Assembly: GCF_036116635.1 (NCBI RefSeq)
Contig: NZ_CP107995.1
Location: forward strand, 8,866,001 to 8,930,000
DNA from: Amycolatopsis sp. NBC_00345
GTDB lineage: Bacteria > Actinomycetota > Actinomycetes > Mycobacteriales > Pseudonocardiaceae
Direction: 5' to 3'
Length of the DNA: 64,000 nucleotides
The notes beneath the pieces were generated by a model. That model worked only from the letters and a program-made list of their open reading frames with translations, ran no database searches and was not told where the DNA came from. Positions 1-8,356 of this stretch are shown here, piece after piece (position 1 is the first letter of the stretch; each line of letters starts with the position of its first letter). Made by a program: the position numbers and the translations under genes.

Positions 1-9
1 TCACGGCCC

Positions 10-987
10 TTATTTCGGTGCTGGCGAACGATGGCGGAGCAGGTCGTTGACGAGCCCGGCGCCCGTGGCCGCGTCGCGGACGCTGATGGCGACCTTGCGG
101 CCGTTGTCGAGCTTCAGCACCAGTGCGCTGCCGCCGCGGACTTTGTACGCCGTGGTGCCCGTGAGGGCGTTGAACCGCACGCCGAGGCCGCCGTCCCCGA
201 TGGCGCTCAGCTCGGCGGGCTCCGCCTCGGTGATCCGTGCCAGCGGGACGTGCCGGCGCGGCAGGCCGAACGCGCCCATCCGGATCGTCACGCCGCTCGC
301 GTCGACCCGGGCCTGCACCCGGTGGGTCATCGCGCCGACGAGCGTGAACAGCACCGTGATCAGCGCGGCCATGGTCCAGCTGAACGAGGTCGTGGTGGCC
401 AGCACGATGGTGATCACGGCGGCGGCGAGCGGCGGCGCCACGAGCATCACGGCGTTCGACGCGTGGCCCACCCACACCGCGCGCTGGCCCGGCCGCAGCC
501 CGATCGTCGCGTCGGACGGCGACGGCCCGCCGGCCGCCGCGACGGCGCTCTCGCCGACCAGACCGCCGACGACGCCGAGCACCACCGCGCCCGCCAGCGC
601 GAGGAACACCGGCAGCGGGCCGCCGGCGTGCTGCGAGTCCGGCGCGTCGAGGTTCGCGAGCAGCACCCCGATCAGCGTTGCGGCGGGGAGCGCCGCGATC
701 GTCGTGGCCACGCCCGCCCCGAGCCGGGGGAGCGGCTCGCCCTTGCGCAGCAACACGATGGCGAGTGCGGTGAGGGCGAGCGTCAGCACCGCTCCGACCA
801 GCGTCATCACCAGTGTGATCGAGCTGGGCGAGCCGGTGTTGTTCACGCTGTCGCCGTTCCAGTGCGTGGCGATCGGGTCCGGCAGCCGGCTCGCCCACGT
901 GCCGGCGAGCACCGCGGCGACGGCAGTCGCGGCGCCGGGCAGGACCAGCGTCGAGAACAGGACGCGGGTGAGACGGACGCGGTTCAT
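10..987 (-). CDS. DUF1648-type multi-pass membrane protein
   Basis: A 325-residue integral membrane protein of unknown function. The N-terminal part has a membrane segment followed by the motif LPDPIATHWNGD (about residues 35-46), which is the hallmark of the DUF1648 domain found in SdpI-like membrane proteins. Several hydrophobic segments follow, and a soluble C-terminal domain of about 100 residues ends the protein. Its ATG overlaps the stop of the upstream GntR gene (ATGA), so the two are translationally coupled and probably co-regulated. A DUF1648 protein encoded next to a short YtrA-type GntR repressor is a recurring actinobacterial pair. SdpI-type immunity or envelope-stress sensing is possible but not shown. 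Confidence 0.8.
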   Translation of the reverse strand: MNRVRLTRVLFSTLVLPGAATAVAAVLAGTWASRLPDPIATHWNGDSVNNTGSPSSITLVMTLVGAVLTLALTALAIVLLRKGEPLPRLGAGVATTIAALPAATLIGVLLANLDAPDSQHAGGPLPVFLALAGAVVLGVVGGLVGESAVAAAGGPSPSDATIGLRPGQRAVWVGHASNAVMLVAPPLAAAVITIVLATTTSFSWTMAALITVLFTLVGAMTHRVQARVDASGVTIRMGAFGLPRRHVPLARITEAEPAELSAIGDGGLGVRFNALTGTTAYKVRGGSALVLKLDNGRKVAISVRDAATGAGLVNDLLRHRSPAPK

Positions 988-1334
988 GAGTACCTCTCCT
1001 TGAGCATCGAAGCCAGTTCCTCCGGGCCGACGCCGGACCGGCGCGCCTCGTCCACCAGCGCCGCCACCAGCTCCCCGAGCCGGGCGAGCGGCTGGGCCCC
1101 GCCGATGACCACCGCGCCTCGGCGCCTTCGCAGGTCGATGAGGCCTTCGTCGCGAAGCAGCGCGTACGCACGCAGGACGGTGTGGACGTTGATCTCCAGT
1201 GACCCCGCCAGCTCCCGCGCGGGCGGCAGCTGTTCGCCTGGGGTGAGCGTCCCCTCGGCGACGGCGCGCCGCAGCGAGGCCGCCACCTGTTCGAACAGCG
1301 GGGCGGTCGAGCCGGGATCGATACGGACGAGCAT
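984..1334 (-). CDS. GntR-family repressor (YtrA-like, short form)
   Basis: A 116-residue transcription factor with an N-terminal winged helix-turn-helix (about residues 8-75, core PARELAGSLEINVHTVLRAY) and only a short C-terminal helix, the YtrA subfamily layout. The ATG at 1334 was chosen because the protein family begins at MLVRIDPGS. The longer in-frame extension to 1403 would run through the operator and terminator. A perfect inverted repeat overlaps this start codon, which suggests autorepression. It overlaps the downstream DUF1648 membrane protein gene by 4 bp, so it probably controls that gene as part of the same transcript. Confidence 0.88.
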   Translation of the reverse strand: MLVRIDPGSTAPLFEQVAASLRRAVAEGTLTPGEQLPPARELAGSLEINVHTVLRAYALLRDEGLIDLRRRRGAVVIGGAQPLARLGELVAALVDEARRSGVGPEELASMLKERYS

Positions 1335-1356
1335 AGTTCTAACTGTACTAGAACTA
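1334..1356 (-). promoter_or_regulatory. Inverted-repeat operator overlapping the GntR start
   Basis: The arms TAGTTCTA (1334-1341) and TAGAACTA (1349-1356) are perfect reverse complements separated by 7 bp. The repeat touches the first base of the GntR start codon and is far more AT-rich than its surroundings. The position and size fit an autoregulatory GntR site. With the repeat abutting the ATG there is no room for a Shine-Dalgarno sequence, so the mRNA may be leaderless. Direct binding is inference. Confidence 0.65.
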
Positions 1357-1380
1357 ACAGACATTGACCAGCGCCGCGAA

Positions 1381-1412
1381 AAGCCCCCGTGAGCGAGGCT
1401 CACGGGGGCCTT
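1381..1412 (-). terminator. Hairpin terminator after the LLM oxidoreductase
   Basis: A perfect 12-bp stem (1383-1394 with 1398-1409) closes a 3-nt loop and is followed on the minus strand by TTTT. It lies just past the stop of the minus-strand gene ending at 1433, so it should end that transcript before the GntR gene. Confidence 0.75.
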
Positions 1413-1432
1413 GGCGGTGCGGTTGGCGCAGG

Positions 1433-2329
1433 TCAGCGCCCGACGGCGGCGTACAGCTCCTCGGCCAGCTCCAGCGCGTGTGCGATGTTGTCGGCGACGT
1501 AGTGCAGGTCCACGAAGGCCTCGGTGTAACCCTCGTCCCCGATCTTCTTGAGCTGCCCGGCGACGTCGGTCATCGTCGCGCCGGGGTGCGGGTTGGTACG
1601 CAGGACGCGGCGCAGCGACGCCGGGTCACGGCCGGCCTCGGTGGCGGCCGCCGAGATCACCGACCACATCTCGCGGAGGCGCTTCGCGGGGATCAGGGTC
1701 GGGAGCCAGCCGTCGGCCACCTGGCCGACTCGGCGCAGCGCGCGCTCCGACATGCCGCCCAGCAGGATCGGCGGGTGTGGCCGCTGAGCGGGACGCAGGC
1801 CGATCCGCGCGTCCGGGATCTGCCAGCGCTCGCTGTCATGCCCGGCCGGGTCGGCGGTCCAGAGCGTGCGCAGGACGTCGATCAGCTCGCCCAGTCGCGC
1901 GCCCCGGCCGGCCCACGGGACGCCGGTGGCGGTGTACTCGTCGCGCAGCCAGCCGAGGCCGAGGCCGACGTCGAGGCGGCCGTCGGAGATCAGGTCCAGC
2001 GACGTGAGCGAGCGGGCCAGCAGCACGGGCGGGTAGACGGGCCCGACCAGCGTGCTCGTGCCGAGGCGGGCCGTGCTCGTGGCGCCCGCGGCGGCCGTGA
2101 GCGTGACGATCGGGTCGACGAAGCGGACGAACTCCGGCGGGTACGGCTGCTCGGCCGTCCCGCCGCCGGGGTAGTAGTCCGACGGGTCGACCGGGGTGAG
2201 CACCCGGTCACCGGCCCACAGCGAGGAGTAGCCGATCCGCTCGGCCGCGGCCGCGAATCCGGCGACGGCGGCGGGGTCGGCGAGCTGGCCGTACTGCGGC
2301 AGGGCGAGTCCGAGTCGTAACGCGGTCAC
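1433..2329 (-). CDS. LLM-class F420-dependent oxidoreductase
   Basis: A 298-residue protein of the luciferase-like monooxygenase superfamily, single-domain TIM barrel. It opens with LRLGLALPQYG, has the strand-loop SSLWAGDRV, and carries RLDVGLGLGWLRDEY and HPPILLGG, which are typical of the F420-dependent (MSMEG_2906-like) branch rather than FMN luciferases. The substrate cannot be read from sequence. The GTG at 2329 was chosen because AAGGAGG lies 4 nt upstream and the family begins here. The open frame extends to 2599 without homologous residues. A hairpin terminator follows the stop. Confidence 0.85.
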   Translation of the reverse strand: MTALRLGLALPQYGQLADPAAVAGFAAAAERIGYSSLWAGDRVLTPVDPSDYYPGGGTAEQPYPPEFVRFVDPIVTLTAAAGATSTARLGTSTLVGPVYPPVLLARSLTSLDLISDGRLDVGLGLGWLRDEYTATGVPWAGRGARLGELIDVLRTLWTADPAGHDSERWQIPDARIGLRPAQRPHPPILLGGMSERALRRVGQVADGWLPTLIPAKRLREMWSVISAAATEAGRDPASLRRVLRTNPHPGATMTDVAGQLKKIGDEGYTEAFVDLHYVADNIAHALELAEELYAAVGR

Positions 2330-2550
2330 CGGGCCTCCTTGAAGGTGGCTTTCCTTGTGGGGGAAGGGAGATTCGGCCGTGGTCGAGGGTCGCGTGGCGA
2401 GGTGCCGGGCCCCGTGGTCCGTAGCCGTGGTTCGCTTGCCCTGGCGTTTCCCGATTAATCGCGAAACGGGCATGCGGTCATCCTGGCACGGCCGCGCCGA
2501 GGGTGCCGCGCACGGCCGGGAACGGCGCGCAGCGCTCTGGAGGGGCGCGG

Positions 2551-2581
2551 TTGCGAGACTCCATACGGCTTGCCGTAGACT
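2551..2581 (+). promoter_or_regulatory. Possible promoter of the tRNA-Trp/secE unit
   Basis: The 340-bp gap 2330-2669 holds no convincing gene. Within it TTGCGA (2551-2556) and TAGACT (2576-2581) are separated by 19 bp, about 90 bp upstream of tRNA-Trp. The spacing is longer than ideal. The -10 hexamer is the same one seen in front of rpoB. Confidence 0.35.
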
Positions 2582-2669
2582 TCTGAACTCGGAACGCACT
2601 ACGGTCAGCCCCGCTGGAAGGTGGGGATGATGGAATGCGTCCTCCGGAGCCCGGGTGACCGGGTTCCAC

Positions 2670-2742
<73 letters not shown>

Positions 2743-2774
2743 CGTACGGGTACTGGTGGAGCGGAGGAGTGGTC

Positions 2775-3212
2775 GTGAGCGACAGCGACGCCAGCGGCGA
2801 GCACGAGCAGGACGAGTCGGGCAAAGAGCCCGGGATCGAATCCCGCCCGGTGAGCGCCGCGGCTCGGCGTGAGCGCCGCGCTTCCGCCCGCCCGTCCGGC
2901 AAGTCCGAGGCGCGGTCGGAAAGCAAGAACCGGCCGGCAGGCAAGGCGGGCGACAAGGTCGCGAAGCCCGCCGAGGCCAAGGGCGCGCCGACCCCGAAGC
3001 GGGACCAGAAGGTCAAGAAGGCCTCGGTCTTCTCCCGGATCATGCGCTTCATCCGCGAGGTCTGGGCGGAGCTGCGCAAGGTCATCTGGCCCAACCGCAA
3101 GCAGATGGTCACCTACACCGCGGTCGTGCTGGTGTTCGTGGTGTTCATGGTGGCCCTGGTGAGCGGCCTCGACCTGGGCTTCAAGCAGGTCATCGGGCTG
3201 GTCTTCGGCTGA
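2775..3212 (+). CDS. secE: Preprotein translocase subunit SecE
   Basis: SecE clamps SecY in the SecYEG channel. This 145-residue form has a hydrophilic Lys/Ala/Arg-rich N-terminal extension of about 85 residues. The conserved cytoplasmic helix follows (REVWAELRKVIWPNRKQM, about 91-108), then a single membrane segment (about 113-137). The GTG at 2775 was chosen over earlier in-frame starts because GGAGGA ends 6 nt before it and the upstream frame lies inside the tRNA. It is followed by nusG, as in nearly all bacteria. Confidence 0.96.
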   Translation: MSDSDASGEHEQDESGKEPGIESRPVSAAARRERRASARPSGKSEARSESKNRPAGKAGDKVAKPAEAKGAPTPKRDQKVKKASVFSRIMRFIREVWAELRKVIWPNRKQMVTYTAVVLVFVVFMVALVSGLDLGFKQVIGLVFG

Positions 3213-3291
3213 CGCCGAAAGTGCGCGCCACCGTGCGCCGCGCGGGCCGGCCTGCCCGGACCCGGCAAGTGATCAACTGAGAGGACGGAAC

Positions 3292-4179
3292 GTGACCTCC
3301 GACAACGGCACAGGAGCCGGTCGCGACCTGACCGAGCTTTCCGACGAGCAGGTGCACGCGGCCCTCGGCGACGAGGAGTCCGCCCACCTCGAGCCCGTCG
3401 AGGTGCCCGACGCCGACGAGGTCGACGGAACCGCCGACGAAGACACCGCGGCCGACGACACGACGGACGAGGCCGGTCTCGAGAACACCGAGGCCGACGC
3501 CGAGGCCCCTGAGGCGGAGACCGCCGAAGCGGAGGTGGCCGAGCCGGCCGCCGAAGCCGACGACCCCGTCGCCGCGCTGCGCGCCGAGCTGATGGCCGCG
3601 CCGGGCGAGTGGTACGTGGTGCACTCCTACGCCGGGTACGAGAACAAGGTGAAGACCAACCTCGAGACCCGGACCACGACGCTGGACGTCGAGGACTTCA
3701 TCTTCCAGATCGAGGTGCCGACCGAAGAGGTCACCGAGATCAAGAACGGCCAGCGCAAGCTGGTGCAGCGCAAGGTGCTGCCCGGCTACATCCTGGTCCG
3801 GATGGACTTGAACGACGCCTCGTGGAGCGCGGTGCGCAACACGCCGGGCGTCACCGGGTTCGTCGGCGCCACGTCCCGCCCGTCGCCGCTGACCGTGGAC
3901 GAGGTGCTCAAGTTCCTCGCCCCGCAGGTCGAGAAGGAGGCCCCGGCCAAGGCCGGCAAGGGCGACTCCTCGGCGGCTTCCTCGCCGCTCGGCGGCGGTA
4001 CCGTGGAGGTCGACTTCGAGGTCGGCGAGTCGGTCACCGTCATGGACGGCCCGTTCGCGACGCTGCCCGCGACGATCTCCGAGGTCAATGTCGACGGACA
4101 GAAGCTGAAGGTCCTGGTGTCGATCTTCGGCCGGGAAACCCCGGTCGAGCTGTCGTTCACCCAGGTCTCCAAGATCTGA
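3292..4179 (+). CDS. nusG: Transcription termination/antitermination factor NusG
   Basis: NusG binds the RNA polymerase clamp and links it to Rho or to ribosomal S10. At 295 residues it is much longer than the about 180 of E. coli. Residues 1 to about 105 are an extra acidic Ala/Glu/Asp-rich tail, followed by the NGN domain (from EWYVVHSYAGYENKVK, 107-122, to about 215). A Ser/Gly linker leads to the KOW domain (about 243-275). Extended NusG tails are usual in actinobacteria. The start is GTG behind AGAGGACGG. Confidence 0.96.
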   Translation: MTSDNGTGAGRDLTELSDEQVHAALGDEESAHLEPVEVPDADEVDGTADEDTAADDTTDEAGLENTEADAEAPEAETAEAEVAEPAAEADDPVAALRAELMAAPGEWYVVHSYAGYENKVKTNLETRTTTLDVEDFIFQIEVPTEEVTEIKNGQRKLVQRKVLPGYILVRMDLNDASWSAVRNTPGVTGFVGATSRPSPLTVDEVLKFLAPQVEKEAPAKAGKGDSSAASSPLGGGTVEVDFEVGESVTVMDGPFATLPATISEVNVDGQKLKVLVSIFGRETPVELSFTQVSKI

Positions 4180-4199
4180 CGGCCGGGAATACGGCCGGC

Positions 4200-4232
4200 A
4201 GTCCCCGCGTACTGGCAGGTGTGCGGGGGACT
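4200..4232 (+). promoter_or_regulatory. Stem-loop in the rplK leader
   Basis: AGTCCCCGC (4200-4208) can pair with GCGGGGGACT (4223-4232, one bulged G), 26 nt before the rplK start. It could be an L1-responsive leader element or a processing site between nusG and rplK. No U-tract follows, so it is not a simple terminator. The role is inferred only from position. Confidence 0.35.
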
Positions 4233-4258
4233 CAAGTCAGTTAGAAGGACACAAGGTA

Positions 4259-4693
4259 ATGCCACCCAAGAAGAAGAAGCTTGCGGCGATCATCAAGCTG
4301 CAGATCAAGGCCGGTGCGGCCAACCCCGCGCCGCCGGTCGGCCCCGCGCTGGGCCAGCACGGCGTCAACATCATGGAGTTCTGCAAGCAGTACAACGCGG
4401 CGACCGAGTCGCAGCGTGGGGACGTCGTCCCGGTTGAGATCTCCGTGTATGAAGACCGGTCGTTCGACTTCAAGCTGAAGACGCCGCCGGCCGCCAAGCT
4501 GCTGCTCAAGGCCGCGGGCGTCGACAAGGGCTCGGCCGAGCCCCACAAGACGAAGGTCGCCAAGGTCACCTGGGATCAGGTTCGCCAGATCGCCAAGACC
4601 AAGGAGACCGACCTCAACGCCCAGGACATCGACCAGGCCGCGAAGATCATCGCCGGCACTGCCCGTTCCATGGGCATCACGGTCACGGACTGA
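4259..4693 (+). CDS. rplK: 50S ribosomal protein L11
   Basis: A 144-residue protein of the GTPase-associated centre, where it binds 23S rRNA. It holds the proline-rich N-terminal hallmark PAPPVGPALGQHGVNIMEFC (about 23-42) and an RNA-binding C-terminal domain ending ARSMGITV. It is full length. It pairs with rplA 82 nt downstream, the classic L11-L1 transcription unit. Confidence 0.98.
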   Translation: MPPKKKKLAAIIKLQIKAGAANPAPPVGPALGQHGVNIMEFCKQYNAATESQRGDVVPVEISVYEDRSFDFKLKTPPAAKLLLKAAGVDKGSAEPHKTKVAKVTWDQVRQIAKTKETDLNAQDIDQAAKIIAGTARSMGITVTD

Positions 4694-4775
4694 CGTTCCG
4701 CAGTAGCTCCACCAGTGGGAGAGCCAGTGCTGGCTCGGACCACACTGATCCGTTTTCTTAGGTAAGGACAGAAGC

Positions 4776-5495
4776 ATGACCAAGCACAGCAAGGCCTACC
4801 GCCAGGCTGCCGAGCTGATCGACAAGGCGCACCTGTACGCGCCGCTCGAGGCCGCGAAGCTGGCGAAGGAGACTTCCAAGACCAAGATGGACGCGACCGT
4901 CGAGGTTGCGATGCGTCTCGGTGTGGACCCCCGCAAGGCTGACCAGATGGTCCGCGGCACCGTGAACCTGCCGCACGGCACCGGCAAGACCGCACGCGTC
5001 ATCGTCTTCGCCGTCGGCGACAAGGCCGCCGAGGCCGAGGCCGCCGGCGCGGACGCGGTCGGCACCGACGAGCTGATCGAGCGCATCCAGGGTGGCTGGC
5101 TCGACTTCGACGCCGCGATCGCGACGCCGGACCAGATGGCCAAGGTGGGCCGCATCGCCCGCATCCTCGGCCCGCGTGGCCTGATGCCGAACCCGAAGAC
5201 CGGCACCGTGACCCCCGCGGTCGCGAAGGCCGTCTCGGACATCAAGGGCGGTAAGATCAACTTCCGCGTCGACAAGCAGGCCAACCTGCACCTGGTGATC
5301 GGCAAGGCGTCGTTCGACACCGAGAAGCTGGTGGAGAACTACGCGGCCGCGCTGGACGAGATCCTGCGCGCCAAGCCGTCGTCGGCCAAGGGTCGTTACG
5401 TCAAGAAGATCACCTTCACCACCACGATGGGCCCGGGCATCCCGGTCGACCCGGCGCGGACCCGCAACCTCCTCTCCGAGGAAGCGGCTGTCTGA
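4776..5495 (+). CDS. rplA: 50S ribosomal protein L1
   Basis: A 239-residue protein of the L1 stalk and a translational autoregulator of the rplK-rplA mRNA in many bacteria. The conserved block GRIARILGPRGLMPNPKTGT (about 126-145) is intact, and the length is normal. It is the last gene of its unit: a strong intrinsic terminator follows within 16 nt. Confidence 0.98.
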   Translation: MTKHSKAYRQAAELIDKAHLYAPLEAAKLAKETSKTKMDATVEVAMRLGVDPRKADQMVRGTVNLPHGTGKTARVIVFAVGDKAAEAEAAGADAVGTDELIERIQGGWLDFDAAIATPDQMAKVGRIARILGPRGLMPNPKTGTVTPAVAKAVSDIKGGKINFRVDKQANLHLVIGKASFDTEKLVENYAAALDEILRAKPSSAKGRYVKKITFTTTMGPGIPVDPARTRNLLSEEAAV

Positions 5496-5510
5496 GTCGG
5501 ACATCACGCG

Positions 5511-5548
5511 AAAGGGCGGTCACGCATCGTGCGTGGCCGCCCTTTTTT
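5511..5548 (+). terminator. Intrinsic terminator after rplA
   Basis: A 16-bp stem (5511-5526 with 5530-5545, one G-U) closes a 3-nt loop and runs into a T-tract at 5543-5548. It separates the ribosomal unit from the hydrolase gene, whose start lies 17 nt further on. Confidence 0.9.
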
Positions 5549-5564
5549 CGTGTCTGATGGAGCC

Positions 5565-6371
5565 ATGCCGACCTTCACGTCGTTCGACGGGCTCCAGCTG
5601 AGCTACACGGTGTGGGAAGGCGACGGCCGGCATCGTCGCCCGGTGCTGCTTCAGCACGGCTTCGCCGCGGATTCCCAGGCCAACTGGGTCGGCCCCGGTG
5701 TCGTCGAGGCGCTGCTGGACGCCGGCTTCACCGTGGTGGCCCTCGACGCGCGCGGCCACGGCGGGTCCGAGAAGCCGCACGACGAGTCCCGCTACGGCGT
5801 GGAAACCATGGCCCGTGACGTCTCCGTCCTGCTCGACGAGCTGGGCTACGACGAGGTGTCGCTGGCCGGCTATTCGCTGGGCGCGATCGTCGCGCTGACC
5901 GTCGCGGCGAACGACAAGCGCGTCCGCTGCCTGGCCACGGGCGGCGTCGGCTCCGGGGTTGTGGACTTCGGCGGCGTCGACGTGCGGGTGGGGTCACCTG
6001 AGCAGGTCGCGGCCGGTCTGCTGGCCGAGGACCGCGCGGACGTGCCGACGGCGGTGCTGCCGTTCCGGCGGCTGGTCCGGCGGGTCGGCGGTGACGTCGA
6101 GGCGCTGGCGGCGGTGCTGCGCTCTTCGCAGCTCACGCGGGTCGACCTGAGCGCGATCACCGTCCCGACGCTGGTGCTGGCGGGGGAGTCCGACCGGCTC
6201 GCGTCCGAGCCCGAGCGGCTCGCGGCGGCCATCGCGGGCGCTCGGCTGGTGCGGGTGCCGGGTGACCACATGTCGGCCGTGGCCGACCCGGCGTTCGTCG
6301 CCGCGCTGGCCGGCTTCTTCGCCTACTCCGACACCGGCGACACCAGGCTGGCGATTTCCTCGCCCGCGTAA
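5565..6371 (+). CDS. Alpha/beta-fold hydrolase
   Basis: A 268-residue cytoplasmic hydrolase with a complete catalytic triad: nucleophile Ser104 in GYSLG, acid Asp210 in LAGESDRLAS, His235 in VPGDHMSAV. The oxyanion motif LQHGF is at about 29-33. The substrate is unknown, and esterases, lactonases and ring-cleavage hydrolases share this plan. ATG 5565 was chosen because the earlier GTG at 5529 lies inside the terminator stem. The last 49 bp overlap the 3' end of the convergent CoA-transferase gene. Confidence 0.85.
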   Translation: MPTFTSFDGLQLSYTVWEGDGRHRRPVLLQHGFAADSQANWVGPGVVEALLDAGFTVVALDARGHGGSEKPHDESRYGVETMARDVSVLLDELGYDEVSLAGYSLGAIVALTVAANDKRVRCLATGGVGSGVVDFGGVDVRVGSPEQVAAGLLAEDRADVPTAVLPFRRLVRRVGGDVEALAAVLRSSQLTRVDLSAITVPTLVLAGESDRLASEPERLAAAIAGARLVRVPGDHMSAVADPAFVAALAGFFAYSDTGDTRLAISSPA

Positions 6372-7510
6372 CCGAGTTCGGCCAGCACCTCGGCGGTGTG
6401 CTCGCCCTGCGCGGGCGTGTGCCGCCGGACCGAGGCGGGCGTGTCGGAGAGGATCATCGGCGGCCCGACCTGGCGGTACGTGCCCTCGGTGGGGTGCTCG
6501 ACCAGTGAGACGAGGCCGCTGCCGGTGTAGTACGGGTCGGTCTCGGCGTCCTCGAGTTCCAGCACCGGCGCGAACGGGATGGACAGCCCGGCGCAGATCT
6601 CCTGCCACTGCGCGGTGGTCTTCTCGACCGAGACGCGGCCGATCTCGTCGTACAGCTCGCCGTAGTGCTTCGCGCGGCTGGCGGGATCGCCGAAACGCGG
6701 GTCGTCGGCCAGGTCCTCGCGACCGGCGGCGAGGAAGAAGTCGTGGATGTTCTTTTCGGTGTAGGGCAGGATGCACGCCCAGCCGTCGGCCGTCTTGACC
6801 GCCTGGTGGCCCTCGGTCATCGAGCGGTTGAAGCCCATCGGGCCCACGGAGGGCTCGAAGGTGTGGCCCGCGAGGTGCTCGACCAGGTTGAACGCCAGCA
6901 TCGTGTCGGCCATCGGCACCTCGACCCGCTGGCCGCGGCCGGTGGTGCGCTGGTGGACCACGGCGGCGAGCACCGAGTAGACGATGGTGAGCGCGCACAG
7001 TTTGTCGGCCAGGATGGTCGGCGCGTAGGTGGGCTTGCCGGTGGCGCGGCGCATCAGGTCGGCCATGCCGGAGGAGGCCTGCACGATCTCGTCGTAGGCG
7101 GCCAGCCCGGCGCGGTCGGAATCGGTGCGGAAACCCTGGGCGTTGCAATAGATCAGGCGCGGGTTCTCGCTCGCCAGCCGCTCGTAGTCGAGGCCGAGGC
7201 GCTGCAGCGCGCCGGGACGCATGTTGGTGACCAGCACGTCCGCGGACTTCACCAGCCGCAGGAACGCCTCGTGCCCCGCCGCCGACTTGAGGTCGAGCTG
7301 GACGCTGCGCTTGTTGCGGTTGACGTTGAGCGCGAGCGCGCCCATGCCGTCGTGCCGCTGCGGGTGCGTGCGCCGGGTGCTGTCACCGGCCGGCGACTCG
7401 ACCTTGACCACGTCGGCCCCGAGGTCGCCCATGATCTGGGTGGCGTAGGGGCCCATGACCACGGACGACAGGTCGATCACCCGGATGCCGTGCAGGGCGC
7501 CTTGTTCCAC
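6323..7510 (-). CDS. CaiB/BaiF family CoA-transferase
   Basis: A 395-residue class III CoA-transferase that would move CoA between a donor acyl-CoA and a carboxylic acid. It starts with GIRVIDLSSVVMGPYATQ, and the family landmark ADVVKVE is at 32-38. The catalytic Asp corresponds to Asp140 in AYDEIVQASSGM. GTG 7510 has GGAGGAG 6 nt upstream; the much longer open frame to 8164 only shadows the IclR gene. It is transcribed divergently from an IclR regulator, which probably controls it. The acid substrate is unknown. Confidence 0.9.
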   Translation of the reverse strand: MEQGALHGIRVIDLSSVVMGPYATQIMGDLGADVVKVESPAGDSTRRTHPQRHDGMGALALNVNRNKRSVQLDLKSAAGHEAFLRLVKSADVLVTNMRPGALQRLGLDYERLASENPRLIYCNAQGFRTDSDRAGLAAYDEIVQASSGMADLMRRATGKPTYAPTILADKLCALTIVYSVLAAVVHQRTTGRGQRVEVPMADTMLAFNLVEHLAGHTFEPSVGPMGFNRSMTEGHQAVKTADGWACILPYTEKNIHDFFLAAGREDLADDPRFGDPASRAKHYGELYDEIGRVSVEKTTAQWQEICAGLSIPFAPVLELEDAETDPYYTGSGLVSLVEHPTEGTYRQVGPPMILSDTPASVRRHTPAQGEHTAEVLAELGYAGEEIASLVSPVSE

Positions 7511-7546
7511 GGTTGCTCCTCCTTCTGATTTTCTTCCTGCCCCTAA

Positions 7547-7563
7547 ACTTAGACAGGCTAAGT
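7547..7563. promoter_or_regulatory. Inverted repeat in the CoA-transferase/iclR divergent promoter
   Basis: ACTTAG (7547-7552) and CTAAGT (7558-7563) form a perfect repeat with a 5-bp spacer in the 84-bp AT-rich divergent interval. It is a candidate IclR operator controlling both genes. A second partial repeat, GATATC near GTATC, lies just downstream at about 7578-7590. Confidence 0.45.
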
Positions 7564-7594
7564 AATCTACGCAATGTGATATCTTGGTATCTAT

Positions 7595-8356
7595 ATGGGG
7601 AATTCTCGGCAGCACCACCGCACGGTCGACCGGGTGGCGGCGATCCTGGAGGCGGTGGCGAACAGCGCGTCGGGGCTGACGTTGACGCAGCTCGCGGCCC
7701 GGCTGGACGCGCCGGTGTCCTCCGTGCAGAAGCTGGTGAACGGCCTGGCGGCGGTCGGCTACCTCGATGAGGAGGACCGCCGTTTCGTGCTGGGCCCGGC
7801 GCCGCACGTGCTGACCGTGCGCTCGGGCCGGGTGCCGGTGCGGTCGGTCCCGCACGCGTCGCTGGCGGCGCTCGCTTCGGCGTCGGGCTGCGCCGCCTTG
7901 CTCGCGGTGCAGGTCGGCGACAGCGCGGTGTACGTCGATTGGGCCGGCACGGACGAGCCCTTCGACTACGCGCTTTCGCGCACCCTTCGCTCGGCCCTGC
8001 CACGCACGGCGGCGGGCCGGGTCCTGCTCGCGTCGCTCCCCGAGGCCTCGCGCCGTGTCGCTGTGGCGCACGAGTTCGGCCCCGACACCCGCGCGGCCGT
8101 CGACCTGCTGACCACCCTGTCCACGATCCGCACCGAGGGCTACGCCCTGGTCGACTCGGGCCACGTACTGGAGACGATGGCGGCGGTCGCCGTCCCGGTC
8201 GTCGAGTCGGACCGCGTTGTGGCGGCTTTGGCTTTGTCGGCACCGTCGGGGGTTGTGACGGGGCGGCTTTCGGAACTGGTGGCGTTGCTCAGGAAGTCGG
8301 CGTCGTCGAGGGCTGCGATGGGGAGCACTTCTCCGGACCGGGCGAGTGGCCGGTGA
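7595..8356 (+). CDS. IclR-family transcriptional regulator
   Basis: A 253-residue regulator with an N-terminal winged helix-turn-helix (about 9-70, with LTQLAARLDAPVSSVQKLVN) and a C-terminal GAF-like effector domain (AAGRVLLASL, GYALVDSGHVLETMAAVAVPV). It is divergent from the CoA-transferase gene and so probably senses that pathway's substrate. Its last 68 bp overlap the 3' end of the convergent gene ending at 8289. Confidence 0.9.
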   Translation: MGNSRQHHRTVDRVAAILEAVANSASGLTLTQLAARLDAPVSSVQKLVNGLAAVGYLDEEDRRFVLGPAPHVLTVRSGRVPVRSVPHASLAALASASGCAALLAVQVGDSAVYVDWAGTDEPFDYALSRTLRSALPRTAAGRVLLASLPEASRRVAVAHEFGPDTRAAVDLLTTLSTIRTEGYALVDSGHVLETMAAVAVPVVESDRVVAALALSAPSGVVTGRLSELVALLRKSASSRAAMGSTSPDRASGR

